Shown: piece after piece, positions 8,110 through 17,443 of the stretch
How positions within the stretch are numbered: position 1 is the first letter of the stretch
Layout of the letters: the number at the start of each line of letters is the position of its first letter
Assembly (NCBI GenBank): GCA_030065855.1
Contig: JASJCT010000022.1
Coordinates: forward strand, 161,743-225,742
DNA length: 64,000 nucleotides
Source of the DNA: Myxococcota bacterium
Lineage (GTDB): Bacteria > Myxococcota_A > Polyangia > JAAYKL01
Reading direction: 5' to 3'
Made by a program: the position numbers and the translations under genes
The notes under the pieces: generated by a model
What the model was told of the DNA's origin: nothing
Database searches by the model: none
Seen by the model: the letters and a program-made list of their open reading frames with translations, nothing else

Positions 8110-8745
8110 ATGGCGGATCGAACTGATGCGGGATTCATCTGTGGCTGTTGTGGTCGGGATCGGCCGCTATCGCTGCTCTCGAACGCAGGCCTTCGCCACA
8201 CCAGCGGCCAGATAGACCCGGTTTGTGCCCAATGTGAGAATTTTCTCACAACCGGGTTGCCGTGCCTGGTGGAAAAAATCGCGGCCCAGAAAAAAGAATT
8301 TTTAAAAAAAAATCCATCCCCAGGGGTCCAGCGCCCTGCTGCCAAACCAGCAACCCGCAGGGGTATTACATCGATCCCTTCCCCCATCGCAACGCAGAGA
8401 CCGGGCAAGGCCAAAGCCAAAAAGAAACAGCGGCTCGCTTCGGCCACCGAGTGCGAGGTGTTTTTTAATCGCTCCCTGGTTTTGACGCGCTACGTCGAGG
8501 GGTTCATTAAGGGGCTGGAGGCAGCTGGCCTCGAGCGTTCAGCCCTGTCTCAAGAGGCTCTGGCAGCGGTCAATTTCCTACTCCGCATCTGCCAAGAGCT
8601 CGCTACCGAGCGGCTGCGGGTAAATTCAGGTACCCTGGCTCGAAGCGAGGTGCGGCGATTGTCCCGCCACATCGGAGAGACAACCCTCATGGTGGACGAA
8701 TACATCGCCGCCATTACCGAGTCTTGTGCTAAAACTGGGACTTGA
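8110..8745 (+). CDS. Hypothetical protein with N-terminal zinc-binding-like Cys motifs
   Basis: Residues 1-55 hold two CxxC pairs (CGCC and CAQC) that could bind one zinc ion. A basic Lys/Pro/Ala-rich linker follows (about 60-120, with KAKAKKKQR). The C-terminal part is helical (CEVFFNRSLVLTRYVEGFIKGLEAAGL ... LMVDEYIAAITESC). The layout resembles a small nucleic-acid-binding or scaffold protein, but I do not recognise the family. No clear ribosome site precedes the ATG. The next gene starts 31 bp after the stop, so both may be co-transcribed. Confidence 0.55.
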   Translation: MADRTDAGFICGCCGRDRPLSLLSNAGLRHTSGQIDPVCAQCENFLTTGLPCLVEKIAAQKKEFLKKNPSPGVQRPAAKPATRRGITSIPSPIATQRPGKAKAKKKQRLASATECEVFFNRSLVLTRYVEGFIKGLEAAGLERSALSQEALAAVNFLLRICQELATERLRVNSGTLARSEVRRLSRHIGETTLMVDEYIAAITESCAKTGT

Positions 8746-8776
8746 GCAGGTGGGTTTGTCCTAGTAGACCCTACAT

Positions 8777-10234
8777 ATGCACGAAACAGTGCGGACATCC
8801 AATGGGGGTAATGCAGCGGGTAGCGCCAAACAACGCATCGAGCGCCCGTGGCGGCGCATGGCAGTTGCCGTTCCAATTTCCGTGATCTTGCACCTTGTGG
8901 TGGCTATGCTCCTTAGGCCTAGGTACCGAGACGTTGCGGATTATGCCGTTGACTTCAATGTGGCAGAAATTGCACCGGGCACCCCCAAGCAGCCGCCCAA
9001 ATCCGAGTCCAAAAAAGCCCGACAGGAGGAAATCCCATCGCCGCCACCTGAGAACGAGCCTCCAGAGGAGCGGGTTCGAGATATTGGATCATCCCCATCA
9101 AAAAAAAACACGCTGACTGAACGCACGCCTCAACAAGGCGCTGGGGGGCCGATGGGGGATGGCGGTCCGTCTGATGGGGGCACTGCGATTGGGATGGACG
9201 AGGGCGCGTCACGGGACGGGGGCGCTGGCGGTATCTGCATGCCCGACCTGTTTCCGTTTTTAGCGCCAGATCCGTCGTGGCTGCTATGGGTATCGGTAGG
9301 GTCATTTCGAGAGACGTCGCTACAGCGATCCATTGCAGCAACCCTCTCCCACTACACCCAGGGACAGATCCTTCGCACTGCCACTGGTTTTGATCCCGAA
9401 CAGGACATCATGGGGCTCCTCGTTGCGGCAAAAAGTGTTTTTAATGAGGCCTCTTACAGAATCGTCATGGGGTATGATGCTGGGCAAGCAGCCCTTCGCG
9501 AGCACCTGACCAGGGCGCTCGCACCCAATCCGGCATTCCAATGGACGCGGACAAAACAGGGGTGGGAAGGGGGCACTCAGGCTGGGCCAATCGTTCACCT
9601 GGTGGGTGCTGGGGAAGTTCTCGTGGTCGATGGCCCAATGGGCATGGTATCTCCTGGCACAGGGACTGCTGCGACGGTTGAAGGTGGTGGGGGAGCCCCC
9701 GTCGCGCCCGAAACCGCCGTGCCACCAGGTGCGTTTCCACTCTGGCCCCTGCAGCCGACCTGTCTCTCCCGTTTGAAAAAGCCGGTGCCAGGGTCGTCCC
9801 AGCTCGTTCGCGCGGCCAGGTCTTTTTTGGCCCCAGATGCAAAAGGTCATTGGCCGGTTGCCCTTCTCGCCACGAGTGATCCGCGGGCCATCGGCCTTCG
9901 CAAGGGCTCAAAAAGCGCTCCTGGGTTTGAGATCGCGTTCATCCGCGCGTATTTTAGCGACCCGATCCGCCTGGAAGGGGACGTGCGGTTCTCAGGTGAC
10001 CCCGCAACGGTTGCTGCCCTTGCCAGCACATGGCAGCGCATTGCGGCGCGCACGGCAAAAGACCCGCTATTTGCCCTGGCCGGGTTGCATCGCTTGTTCG
10101 ACGCCTTGCACATTGTGCCCCAGGGGACGACGATTCGGTTTACATTGACCCTTACAGAGGGACAAGTCCGAGCAGGGCTTCTGTTTTTGCAACTGCAGGG
10201 GGAGATATTGGAACGCCATCTAAAGCATCAATAG
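8777..10234 (+). CDS. TonB-like single-pass membrane protein with unknown C-terminal domain
   Basis: A basic N-terminus precedes one membrane helix (MAVAVPISVILHLVVAMLL, residues about 28-47) and a Pro/Lys/Glu-rich linker (PPKSESKKARQEEIPSPPPENEPPEE), the layout of TonB and GltJ/AgmX-type proteins. A Gly/Asp-rich segment follows. The C-terminal about 320 residues form an alpha/beta domain with no TonB C-terminal signature. A repeated pattern is visible (WLLWVSVGSFRETSLQ; LFALAGLHRLFDALHIVP), suggesting a periplasmic domain that binds an unknown ligand. It may energise or scaffold an envelope process together with the upstream lipoproteins. Confidence 0.6.
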   Translation: MHETVRTSNGGNAAGSAKQRIERPWRRMAVAVPISVILHLVVAMLLRPRYRDVADYAVDFNVAEIAPGTPKQPPKSESKKARQEEIPSPPPENEPPEERVRDIGSSPSKKNTLTERTPQQGAGGPMGDGGPSDGGTAIGMDEGASRDGGAGGICMPDLFPFLAPDPSWLLWVSVGSFRETSLQRSIAATLSHYTQGQILRTATGFDPEQDIMGLLVAAKSVFNEASYRIVMGYDAGQAALREHLTRALAPNPAFQWTRTKQGWEGGTQAGPIVHLVGAGEVLVVDGPMGMVSPGTGTAATVEGGGGAPVAPETAVPPGAFPLWPLQPTCLSRLKKPVPGSSQLVRAARSFLAPDAKGHWPVALLATSDPRAIGLRKGSKSAPGFEIAFIRAYFSDPIRLEGDVRFSGDPATVAALASTWQRIAARTAKDPLFALAGLHRLFDALHIVPQGTTIRFTLTLTEGQVRAGLLFLQLQGEILERHLKHQ

Positions 10235-10388
10235 GATCAAAGTTTTACACAAAAATAATTTTTTTTAAGATGGGCCGCTGCCAAAAAAAACCTCGCCAAC
10301 ATCTGGACACGAGGACAAAAGACAGGCTATCAATCATCGATTCCTGCTGTAGCGGCAAAGCCGTCGGCACCTGTCGACCTGCTGCCAT

Positions 10389-10472
10389 GCCGGGGTGGCG
10401 GAATAGGCAGACGCAAGGGACTTAAAATCCCTCGGGCGAAAGCCCGTACGGGTTCGATTCCCGTCCCCGGCA
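10389..10472 (+). tRNA. tRNA-Leu (anticodon TAA)
   Basis: The acceptor stem GCCGGGG pairs with CCCCGGC, and the discriminator is A. The anticodon stem GGGA/TCCC encloses the loop CTTAAAA, giving anticodon TAA. The T-arm is GGGTTCGATTCCC, and the long variable arm (CTCGGGCGAAAGCCCGTAC) is as expected for leucine. The 3' CCA is not encoded. Minus-strand ORFs across it (10334-10909) are the usual tRNA-Leu mistranslation. Confidence 0.95.
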
Positions 10473-10655
10473 CAACATGCAATGTGGGGCTCATGGGGCT
10501 GTTTCCCCTCTTTACGGGATAGCTTGACGCAGCGTTTTTTCCAATTTATTAAGAGGGCGAAACTGCTGTGACGCGTGCTATCTGATGGCGAAGATCGAGG
10601 GCGCACATGTGGAGGAATTGGCCTCTGAATGAGTATTTGAGTGGAGAGTACAACG

Positions 10656-11204
10656 ATGAATGCTGATGACCTGTTTACGGCCCCCCAGGTGGCTAAGATC
10701 TGTTCCACAGATCTTAAGACCATCCACAATTGGGTGAACCGAGGCGAAATCAAGTCCTTTAGGACACCCGGCCGCCATCTCCGTTTTCGGCGGCAGGATA
10801 TTCTCGAATTCCTGAATAAATTTGGATATCCTGTACCTGACGGGTTTTCCCCAGCGAGACAGCGGGTGGTGATGCTCGACAAGGACGAAGCGAGCATGAA
10901 GCCCATCAAGCGCGTATTATCACGCGACTTTGATGTAGACGCCTACACGGACCAGGTGGACGCGCTGCTCGCCATCGGCAAAGACCGTCCCCATTTGGTA
11001 TTGGTTAGTGCTGCGGCCGGCGATGAAGACGAGCTAACCCACTTGGTGGCCCGCCTGGCGACCAAAAAGGAGACCTGTCCGGTGGCAGTGTACACCGAAG
11101 ACAGTTCGGGCAGAGACATGGCCGTCAAAGCAGGTGCCAGCGACATCATTCCCACCTTGGACGGAAAGGAAATCCGCAAGCGGATATTTTCCCTTCTTAA
11201 ATAA
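10656..11204 (+). CDS. HTH (excisionase/MerR type) protein with degenerate receiver domain
   Basis: The ATG at 10656 has GGAGAG at good spacing, so the GTG at 10641 in the track is not needed. Residues about 5-60 are a winged HTH of the excisionase/MerR class (LFTAPQVAKICSTDLKTIHNWVNRGEI ... FRRQDILEFLNKFG). Residues about 70-182 fold like a CheY receiver: the acidic pair is visible in MLDKDE, and a late Lys-containing segment in VKAGASDII. The usual phosphoacceptor Asp at the end of strand 3 is replaced (LVLVSAAAG), so it is probably not controlled by phosphorylation. HTH-receiver proteins of this kind are frequent in myxobacteria-like genomes. It lies 184 bp after the tRNA and runs towards the convergent patatin gene. 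Confidence 0.75.
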   Translation: MNADDLFTAPQVAKICSTDLKTIHNWVNRGEIKSFRTPGRHLRFRRQDILEFLNKFGYPVPDGFSPARQRVVMLDKDEASMKPIKRVLSRDFDVDAYTDQVDALLAIGKDRPHLVLVSAAAGDEDELTHLVARLATKKETCPVAVYTEDSSGRDMAVKAGASDIIPTLDGKEIRKRIFSLLK

Positions 11205-11217
11205 TGAGCAATCCCAG

Positions 11218-12768
11218 CTATTGGGGGGTCGATCGCAGGGCCAGCCCATGGCGCTCGAAATCCGCTGCCAACCAGGCGTAATCCCTTTGAATGCGGTCAC
11301 TGGCGGATTCAAACGCCATCTCCTCAACACGGGTGCGGTCGCCAAACCGCATCATCGTTACCGACATTTCCTCCAGATCCTGTCGTGTGGGTGAAAACAC
11401 ACACACAGCCACATGGGGATAGGTCTCCTGAGCCCGGCCGATGACCTCAGATAATCGGGTGCGTATGAGCGCCTTGACGGATTGAACCGAATTGAAAAAA
11501 CCACCGCGCTGGCTGACGTATCCGGGTGTTTCAACCCGCATGGGGGTCAAGGGGTCGATGCAAATAATGAGGCTCGCTCCCCGTGCAATGGCAATATCTA
11601 AATTTACAGTCCGGGTAAAAATGCCGTCGATGTAATATCGGTCCTTGATCTTTTCCGGCGGATAATAGGGCGTCATTGCAGCAGAAGCCCGGAGTGCGTG
11701 GGAGATTGGGATATCCCGAAAGCCCTCGTCGCCAAACGTTACATGGGCGCCGGAATCCTGGTCTGTGGTGCCGATGAAGAGTTCTTTGCTCAGTTGACCA
11801 AAGTCGTTTGTCATGCCCGGCTTGCTGAGCTCTTTTTCGAGATGCCACTTCATGCGATCGCCTGAAAACAGGGCACTAGGGGTGATCTTCATGGCCGTGT
11901 CGACCGGATTTTTGAGCCAATTTCCGCGTAATAGGTCCCCGGTAGATTTGATGATTCTCGAGGCAATCTCCCCCACATTCGGGTCGAACAGCATACTCCT
12001 CGTAAAAGGGGCGACGCGGCTCGGTTTGCCGTTCATCGCGTCAGTGAGCTCATCAGGCCGAACCCCGTTGGCGAGAAATGCGCCGATGATCCCGCCGGCA
12101 GAAATCCCGGAAAAAATATCGAAATCCACAACCGACCCCCCCATCAGATGGGCATCGATGGCCCGCAGGGCTCCCATTTCGTAGATCATGCCTTCGATAC
12201 CCCCGCCAGCCAGGCACAGGGCTACTTTGCCTGGTTTGGGGGGTTGAACGATTTTGGCCACGGCAGTTAGGGCTGTTTCGAGGGACGGGGGATCGACAAT
12301 CACACCGCCGAGCTGAAAGGCGCCAACGGCAAATGCATGATGTGCTGTCGTGTCTGCGTCCGGCAATATCACCAGTATGGCGCCCCGATTCAGGGCGCGG
12401 TTAGGATCCGTGTAGGCCAGAAGCTTCGGAATTGTCTGTCCGGCCATGGTTTCGGCAAATGCGCTGGATTGCGGGGATGATGCCCTGTTATCGATAAGCA
12501 GGGCATGTACCGGTGACTGGCTGACCGCCCGGACGGCTGCGCTCGGTTCGTCATAGACATCGATTGCCAGGCGCGGCAACAAGGAGGCCAACGGCCCGCT
12601 GGTATCGGGGGATGTTTGTCCCTGGTTTATTTTGGCGGTCAGGGCTGCTACTTCCTGACGACGCGCTGCCACAACCGAGGGCGAAACAACGACGATGACC
12701 CGCATCTCAGCGATGGGTTCTATTCTCTCTGCTCTTTCTTGCCGAGGGTCGATTTTTGGTGTGCGCAT
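11218..12768 (-). CDS. Patatin-like phospholipase
   Basis: The 516-aa protein has an N-terminal response-regulator-like alpha/beta region (about 20-165) with no obvious catalysis. The patatin domain follows. The oxyanion motif is CLAGGGIEGM, the nucleophile elbow is GISAGG (catalytic Ser) and the catalytic Asp lies in YYIDGIFTR. The Asp motif is DGI instead of the usual DGG/DGA. Family members hydrolyse acyl chains from phospholipids as a Ser-Asp dyad. No secretion signal is seen. It is convergent with the HTH-pseudoreceiver gene (13-bp gap) and divergent from the PC4-like gene across an AT-rich promoter region. Confidence 0.85.
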   Translation of the reverse strand: MRTPKIDPRQERAERIEPIAEMRVIVVVSPSVVAARRQEVAALTAKINQGQTSPDTSGPLASLLPRLAIDVYDEPSAAVRAVSQSPVHALLIDNRASSPQSSAFAETMAGQTIPKLLAYTDPNRALNRGAILVILPDADTTAHHAFAVGAFQLGGVIVDPPSLETALTAVAKIVQPPKPGKVALCLAGGGIEGMIYEMGALRAIDAHLMGGSVVDFDIFSGISAGGIIGAFLANGVRPDELTDAMNGKPSRVAPFTRSMLFDPNVGEIASRIIKSTGDLLRGNWLKNPVDTAMKITPSALFSGDRMKWHLEKELSKPGMTNDFGQLSKELFIGTTDQDSGAHVTFGDEGFRDIPISHALRASAAMTPYYPPEKIKDRYYIDGIFTRTVNLDIAIARGASLIICIDPLTPMRVETPGYVSQRGGFFNSVQSVKALIRTRLSEVIGRAQETYPHVAVCVFSPTRQDLEEMSVTMMRFGDRTRVEEMAFESASDRIQRDYAWLAADFERHGLALRSTPQ

Positions 12769-12906
12769 CGGACCTGACTTTGTTTTATGTTTTTGTTTTA
12801 CAAAATTGTATTTTCGTTTTTATTTTTGTATACGTATTTTTTATAAGTATAAAGTTACACTTAACGAACTTCATAAAAGTTTGTAGCGAATGTTGTGGAG
12901 GAAATC
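12769..12906. promoter_or_regulatory. AT-rich divergent promoter region
   Basis: The 138-bp gap between the divergent patatin and PC4 genes is strongly AT-rich (long T runs, GTATACGTATTTTTTATAAG) in otherwise GC-rich DNA. It must hold promoters for both. No single -35/-10 pair stands out. Confidence 0.5.
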
Positions 12907-13146
12907 ATGGCCGAAGACAAAGTTGTTGCCACTTTCAAGCGAAATCCCACGGAAGAAGTCAGAGCGGGCATCAAGGAATTCAAGGGCCGACGGTACATCG
13001 ATCTGCGAATTTACTATATGGATGATAAGGGAGAGTGGAAGCCCACCCGCAAGGGCATTTCACTTGCTACAGATTTCATGCCCGAGTTGAGACAGGCGGT
13101 CGATGCCATCGAACAAGAGCTGCAGGCGAGCGAACAAGAGGCGTAA
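12907..13146 (+). CDS. Transcriptional coactivator p15 (PC4)-family protein
   Basis: The ATG at 12907 follows GGAGG (gtggaggaaatc), so the track start at 12895 is four codons too early. The 79-aa protein shows the PC4 core: EFKGRRYIDLRIYYMDDKGEWKPTRKGISL, the beta-ridge that binds single-stranded DNA, followed by a C-terminal helix (MPELRQAVDAIEQELQ). Bacterial homologues bind ssDNA and are thought to modulate transcription or DNA damage tolerance. It is monocistronic, divergent from the patatin gene. Confidence 0.85.
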   Translation: MAEDKVVATFKRNPTEEVRAGIKEFKGRRYIDLRIYYMDDKGEWKPTRKGISLATDFMPELRQAVDAIEQELQASEQEA

Positions 13147-13451
13147 TCGTCACCGCGCCCCTTCGCCTTATTGCTGCTGCTGACTGTCAATCGATAGCAA
13201 GGCCAGTGCCATGTCCTATGTATGTTGTCGGGTGAAGGCAGCTCCTCCCTCTTTGAAGAATGGGGATAGGGGGATTTTCAAACCGATGAAGCGTGCACTA
13301 TTACAGTGACATAGAACTCAACTCACCTGTCGAAGCCGCGCTCACTCAAGGGATCTGGTGTGGTGTCCGAATAGCGGGTTTCCCGACCGGCATCCCTGTG
13401 GTATTTCCACTCTCGAAATAAGGCGATTTCTCAATATCGAGGAGGTAATAA
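13147..13451. other. 305-bp intergenic region upstream of purSL
   Basis: I see no gene. It holds a half copy of the family A repeat at 13244-13279 (CCCTCTTTGAAGAATGGGGATAGGGGGATTTT) and a strong ribosome site (CGAGGAGGTAATA) just before the purSL start. No riboswitch was recognised. Confidence 0.6.
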
Positions 13452-16439
13452 ATGGCGCATCGTATCGAGATATCCCTCAAGCGGGGACATCGCGACGCCT
13501 TGGGTGCCCGGGTTGCGGCGCGCATTAGAGATGACCTCGAACTGGACGTCAAAAAAGTGCGCACCGTCGATGTCTACACCATCGACGGGGACCTCGATCC
13601 CAGCAGCCTTAACGAGCTGGCGACCGCGATTTCAGACCCTATTATTCAGGAGTGGCACGTCGACGCCCCTCTCAAGCGAAGCTATGACTGGCTGATAGAG
13701 ATCGCCCTGCGTCCCGGGGTCACCGACAATGTGGGGCGGACAGCCACCGAAGCGGCGCAGCTGGTACTCAAGGACAACTGGCCGTCGCACGGGGTGATGT
13801 ATGCATCCAGACAATACCTCGTCACTGGAGAACTGGTCCGCTCCGAAGTCGACCGTATTGCCACGGGACTCCTGGGAAACCCACTGATCCATCGGCACCG
13901 GGTCCTGGATCGCCACTCGGCTGAAGCTGGGCAGTGCCTCGCTCCGGAAGTACCGCGCGTGGGCGTGGCAGCGGATCCAAAAGTCGACACCATCAGTTTG
14001 GAAATCCCCGACGATGCCCTCGTCCGTCTCAGCCGGGAGCGAACCCTGGCCCTTACCCTCGAGGAAATGCAGGCCATTCGGGATCATTACCGGGACGAAA
14101 CAGTGCGGCAAAGGCGCGCTGAAATGGGATTGTCCACAGATCCAACAGATGTGGAGCTCGAGGTATTGGCGCAAACCTGGTCCGAACACTGCAAGCACAA
14201 AATTTTCAACGCGCGCATCACTTACAAAGAAACGCCCGGCCATACCGAGGAGATCAACTCCCTCTTTAAAACCTACATCGAAGGCGCGACCCGCACGGTT
14301 CGGGCCAATTTGGGATTAGAGGATTTTTGCCGCTCCGTGTTCGTCGATAACGCGGGTGTCTGGAAGTTCGATGGGGAAAACAACCTCGTATTCAAAGTCG
14401 AGACCCACAATTCCCCGTCTGCCCTCGACCCCTATGGCGGCGCGCTCACGGGCATTGTCGGCGTTAACCGGGATCCTCACGGCACGGGCCAAGGTGCGCG
14501 CCTGTTTTGCAATACCAATGTCTTTTGCCTGGCCTCACCGTTTTTTAAAGGTGCCATACCCGAGCGGCTGCTTCACCCCCGACGGGTTCTCGAGGGCGTG
14601 CGCGAGGGGGTGGAGCACGGGGGCAACAAGAGCGGCATTCCCACGGTGAACGGCTCCCTGGTCTTCGACGATCGGTACTTGGGAAAACCCCTGGTATTTT
14701 GCGGCACTGGCGGCATCATGCCGACCGAGATCAACGGCCAGCCATCCCATTTAAAAGCAGCACGGCCCGGAGATCGGGTGATGATGGTGGGAGGGCGCAT
14801 CGGAAAGGACGGCATCCACGGCGCCACCTTTTCGTCTGAAGAGCTCCACGAAGGATCTCCAGCCACAGCTGTTCAAATTGGAGATCCCATCACCCAAAAG
14901 AGAATGACGGATTTCCTGCTGCGCGCGAGAGACGAGGGGCTGATGACCTGCCTCACGGACAACGGCGCTGGCGGCCTGGCATCTTCAGTGGGGGAAACCG
15001 CTCAAACCCCTGGCGGTGCCCGCATTGATTTGGCCCTGGCACCCCTCAAGTACCCAGGACTTCAGCCGTGGGAAATATTTTTGTCCGAGGCCCAGGAGAG
15101 AATGACCGCGGCAGTGCCTCCTGAAAAGGCGGAGCGATTTGTGTCCCTGGCCGCGGAAATGGGGGTGCTGGCCACGGATCTGGGTGCATATACCGACAGC
15201 GAGGCCTTAGAGGTTTGGCACGGCAGCGCCCTGGTCGGCCTCTTTGACATGGGGTTCTTACATGATGGCGTACCCCAATTGGACCTTAATGCGGTCTGGC
15301 CGCCTTTGTCCGAGACTCCGGCCGATCTACCGACGTCGGTAGATGTGGGAGAAATCCTAAACACCCTGCTCAGCAGCCTGAATATCTGTTCCAAGGAGTA
15401 CTGGGTTCGCCAATACGACCACGAAGTCCAGGGCGGTGCCGTCGTAAAACCCCTTACAGGCGCCGATGATGACGGACCCTCTGATGCAGCGGTGATCCGG
15501 CCGGTCCTTACGTCCATGCAAGGGGTTGCCGTGGGACACGGCATTTGCCCTCAGTATTCGGAAATCGATACCTTCCACATGGCCACTTGTGCCGCAGACG
15601 AAGCAATGCGCAATGTGGTCGCAGTGGGGGCGAATCCCGACCGGGTGGTTGCGCTGGACAATTTCTGCTGGTGCGATCCCGTAAAATCCAACGCCAACCC
15701 GGATGGCGAGTACAAACTGGCCCAGTTGGTGCGGGCAAACAAGGCCTTAAAGGAAATCTGCGTGGCCTATGGCATGCCCCTCGTGTCTGGCAAAGACAGC
15801 ATGAAAAACGACTACGCCATCGGCGATACCCGCATTTCCATACCGCCGACCCTGCTCGTGTCCGCAATTGGCCAGGTCGAAGACGTGAACAACGCTGTGA
15901 CCATGGACGCCAAAAAGCCAGAGGATCTGGTCTATGTCGTGGGCATGACCCATGGGGATCTGGGCAGCTCAGCGTACCTCAAGGCCGGGTCTATCAACGG
16001 CGGCACTGTTCCAAAACTCAGGGATCCGTTAGCGACGATCGAGAGCTACAGATGGCTGCATCGAGCCATGGAGAGCCGGCTCGTCGCATCGTGTCACGAC
16101 ATTTCCGAGGGCGGCCTGGGGATCTCACTGGCAGAAACGGCCTTTGCCGGTGGTTTGGGAATGGTCGTAGACCTGGGCCAAGTCCCGGCAGCAGGCGTGG
16201 ACCGGGACGACGTTTTGCTCTTTTCAGAATCCCCGGGACGCTTTGTGGTCACGGTATCGCCCGGGGCAGCACAGGCCTTTGAGATACTGATGGCAGATGC
16301 GGCAAAAAAAATCGGATTTGTGACAGCGGATAAACGACTGGTCATCACTGGCAGTTCAGGCAAGGTGGTCGCGGACATGGATATCTTCGCGCTCAAGCAG
16401 TGCTGGCAACAGCCGCTTCTGTTCGAGGAGGTGTTGTAA
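13452..16439 (+). CDS. purL: Phosphoribosylformylglycinamidine synthase, PurS-PurL fusion
   Basis: This 995-aa enzyme makes formylglycinamidine ribonucleotide (FGAM) from FGAR, ATP and ammonia, in step 4 of purine synthesis. Residues 1-165 are two PurS-like halves (RIEISLKRGHRDALGARVA; YDWLIEIALRPGVTDNVG) fused in front of PurL. PurL motifs are clear: LAQTWSEHCKHKIFNA, VETHNSPSALDPYGGALTG, DNGAGGLASSVGE, SGKDSMKND and SCHDISEGGLGISLAE. The glutaminase is a separate PurQ gene, overlapping by one base, so this is a split enzyme with a fused PurS. The start has GGAGG at ideal spacing. Confidence 0.95.
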   Translation: MAHRIEISLKRGHRDALGARVAARIRDDLELDVKKVRTVDVYTIDGDLDPSSLNELATAISDPIIQEWHVDAPLKRSYDWLIEIALRPGVTDNVGRTATEAAQLVLKDNWPSHGVMYASRQYLVTGELVRSEVDRIATGLLGNPLIHRHRVLDRHSAEAGQCLAPEVPRVGVAADPKVDTISLEIPDDALVRLSRERTLALTLEEMQAIRDHYRDETVRQRRAEMGLSTDPTDVELEVLAQTWSEHCKHKIFNARITYKETPGHTEEINSLFKTYIEGATRTVRANLGLEDFCRSVFVDNAGVWKFDGENNLVFKVETHNSPSALDPYGGALTGIVGVNRDPHGTGQGARLFCNTNVFCLASPFFKGAIPERLLHPRRVLEGVREGVEHGGNKSGIPTVNGSLVFDDRYLGKPLVFCGTGGIMPTEINGQPSHLKAARPGDRVMMVGGRIGKDGIHGATFSSEELHEGSPATAVQIGDPITQKRMTDFLLRARDEGLMTCLTDNGAGGLASSVGETAQTPGGARIDLALAPLKYPGLQPWEIFLSEAQERMTAAVPPEKAERFVSLAAEMGVLATDLGAYTDSEALEVWHGSALVGLFDMGFLHDGVPQLDLNAVWPPLSETPADLPTSVDVGEILNTLLSSLNICSKEYWVRQYDHEVQGGAVVKPLTGADDDGPSDAAVIRPVLTSMQGVAVGHGICPQYSEIDTFHMATCAADEAMRNVVAVGANPDRVVALDNFCWCDPVKSNANPDGEYKLAQLVRANKALKEICVAYGMPLVSGKDSMKNDYAIGDTRISIPPTLLVSAIGQVEDVNNAVTMDAKKPEDLVYVVGMTHGDLGSSAYLKAGSINGGTVPKLRDPLATIESYRWLHRAMESRLVASCHDISEGGLGISLAETAFAGGLGMVVDLGQVPAAGVDRDDVLLFSESPGRFVVTVSPGAAQAFEILMADAAKKIGFVTADKRLVITGSSGKVVADMDIFALKQCWQQPLLFEEVL

Positions 16440-17257
16440 TGGCAACGTACGTGCGGGCCATCGTGCTGGCGGGCAACGGAATTAACTGTGAGATGGAGAC
16501 GGCACACGCGTGCCGCTTGGCCGGAGCAGACCAGGTGGACATTGTCTACCTGTGGGACCTGGCGTCTGGCAAAGCCAACCTGGACCAGTGCGATTTACTC
16601 TGCATGCCAGGAGGATTCCTCGACGGGGACGATTTGGGATCTGCGCTGGCATCTGCCATTCGCATCCGGCATACCGAGGTCGGCGGGGAGCGCCTGTTCG
16701 ATAAGTTGGTTGGGTTTGTGAATCGGGGCGGCCTCGTCTTGGGCATGTGCAATGGGTTTCAACTCCTCGTAAAGCTCGGCCTTCTCCCGGGTGTGGACAG
16801 CCAGATGGGCAAGCAGCAGGCCACCCTGGCGTGGAACGATTCTGGTAGATTCGAAGATCGGTGGGTTTCGCTTGCCGCAGATCCGGAATCACCGTGCGTG
16901 TTTACCAAGGATATCGAGCACATGTCACTACCGGTCCGCCACGGTGAAGGCAAGCTGGTACCCAGGGACGATGCAGTGCGCGAGGCCCTGCTCGCCAACC
17001 GGCAGGTGCCCTTGTTTTACATCGATCCCGAATCCGGCCGGGCCACGACCCGCTACCCCCTCAATCCAAACGGATCTGCAGACGGCATTGCCTCCCTGAC
17101 CGATCCCACTGGGCGCGTCTTTGGCCTAATGCCCCACCCAGAAGCATTCCTCCACCGCACCAACCATCCAAAATGGACCCGCCAGCGGCTAAGCGAAGCA
17201 GGCGACGGCCTGGCCATCTTTGTAAACGCCGTCGATGGGGTTCGAAAAGGGGTATAA
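16439..17257 (+). CDS. purQ: Phosphoribosylformylglycinamidine synthase glutaminase subunit
   Basis: The true start is the ATG at 16439, overlapping the purL stop (TAATG), with GAGGAGG upstream. The 16400 start in the track lies inside purL. It is 272 aa. The class I glutamine amidotransferase triad is visible: nucleophile Cys in VLGMCNGFQLLV, and His/Glu in MPHPEAFLHR. It supplies ammonia from glutamine to PurL. The N-terminal VLAGNGINCEMETAHACRLAGA is the usual PurQ beginning. Translational coupling suggests equimolar production with PurSL. Confidence 0.95.
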   Translation: MATYVRAIVLAGNGINCEMETAHACRLAGADQVDIVYLWDLASGKANLDQCDLLCMPGGFLDGDDLGSALASAIRIRHTEVGGERLFDKLVGFVNRGGLVLGMCNGFQLLVKLGLLPGVDSQMGKQQATLAWNDSGRFEDRWVSLAADPESPCVFTKDIEHMSLPVRHGEGKLVPRDDAVREALLANRQVPLFYIDPESGRATTRYPLNPNGSADGIASLTDPTGRVFGLMPHPEAFLHRTNHPKWTRQRLSEAGDGLAIFVNAVDGVRKGV

Positions 17258-17375
17258 GGATCTCTTTTTAGGGATGCACGCCTGCACGGTGACTGGCTCT
17301 CAGGACAACAACCGAACGCCTCGCTGCTAATAAAGAATCATTTTCAAGTTGAGATGGGAGCGCATTTCTGGTTTG

Positions 17376-17403
17376 TTGACACTGGACCATTTTACCCTAT
17401 AAT
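17376..17403 (+). promoter_or_regulatory. Near-consensus sigma70 promoter for the HTH-TrlF-Schlafen operon
   Basis: TTGACA (17376-17381), a 16-bp spacer and TATAAT (17398-17403) lie about 40 bp upstream of the HTH gene start. Both hexamers are exact consensus, which I did not see elsewhere in the window. Confidence 0.85.
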
Positions 17404-17443
17404 ACCCTTAGTTACACCGAATTTCCAAGAATGAGGAACGATA

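Noticed and set aside
10334-10909. 191-aa minus ORF with CCAGDGNRTRTGFRPRDFKSL
   Set aside because: This is the well-known mistranslation of a tRNA-Leu gene and overlaps a real + strand gene.
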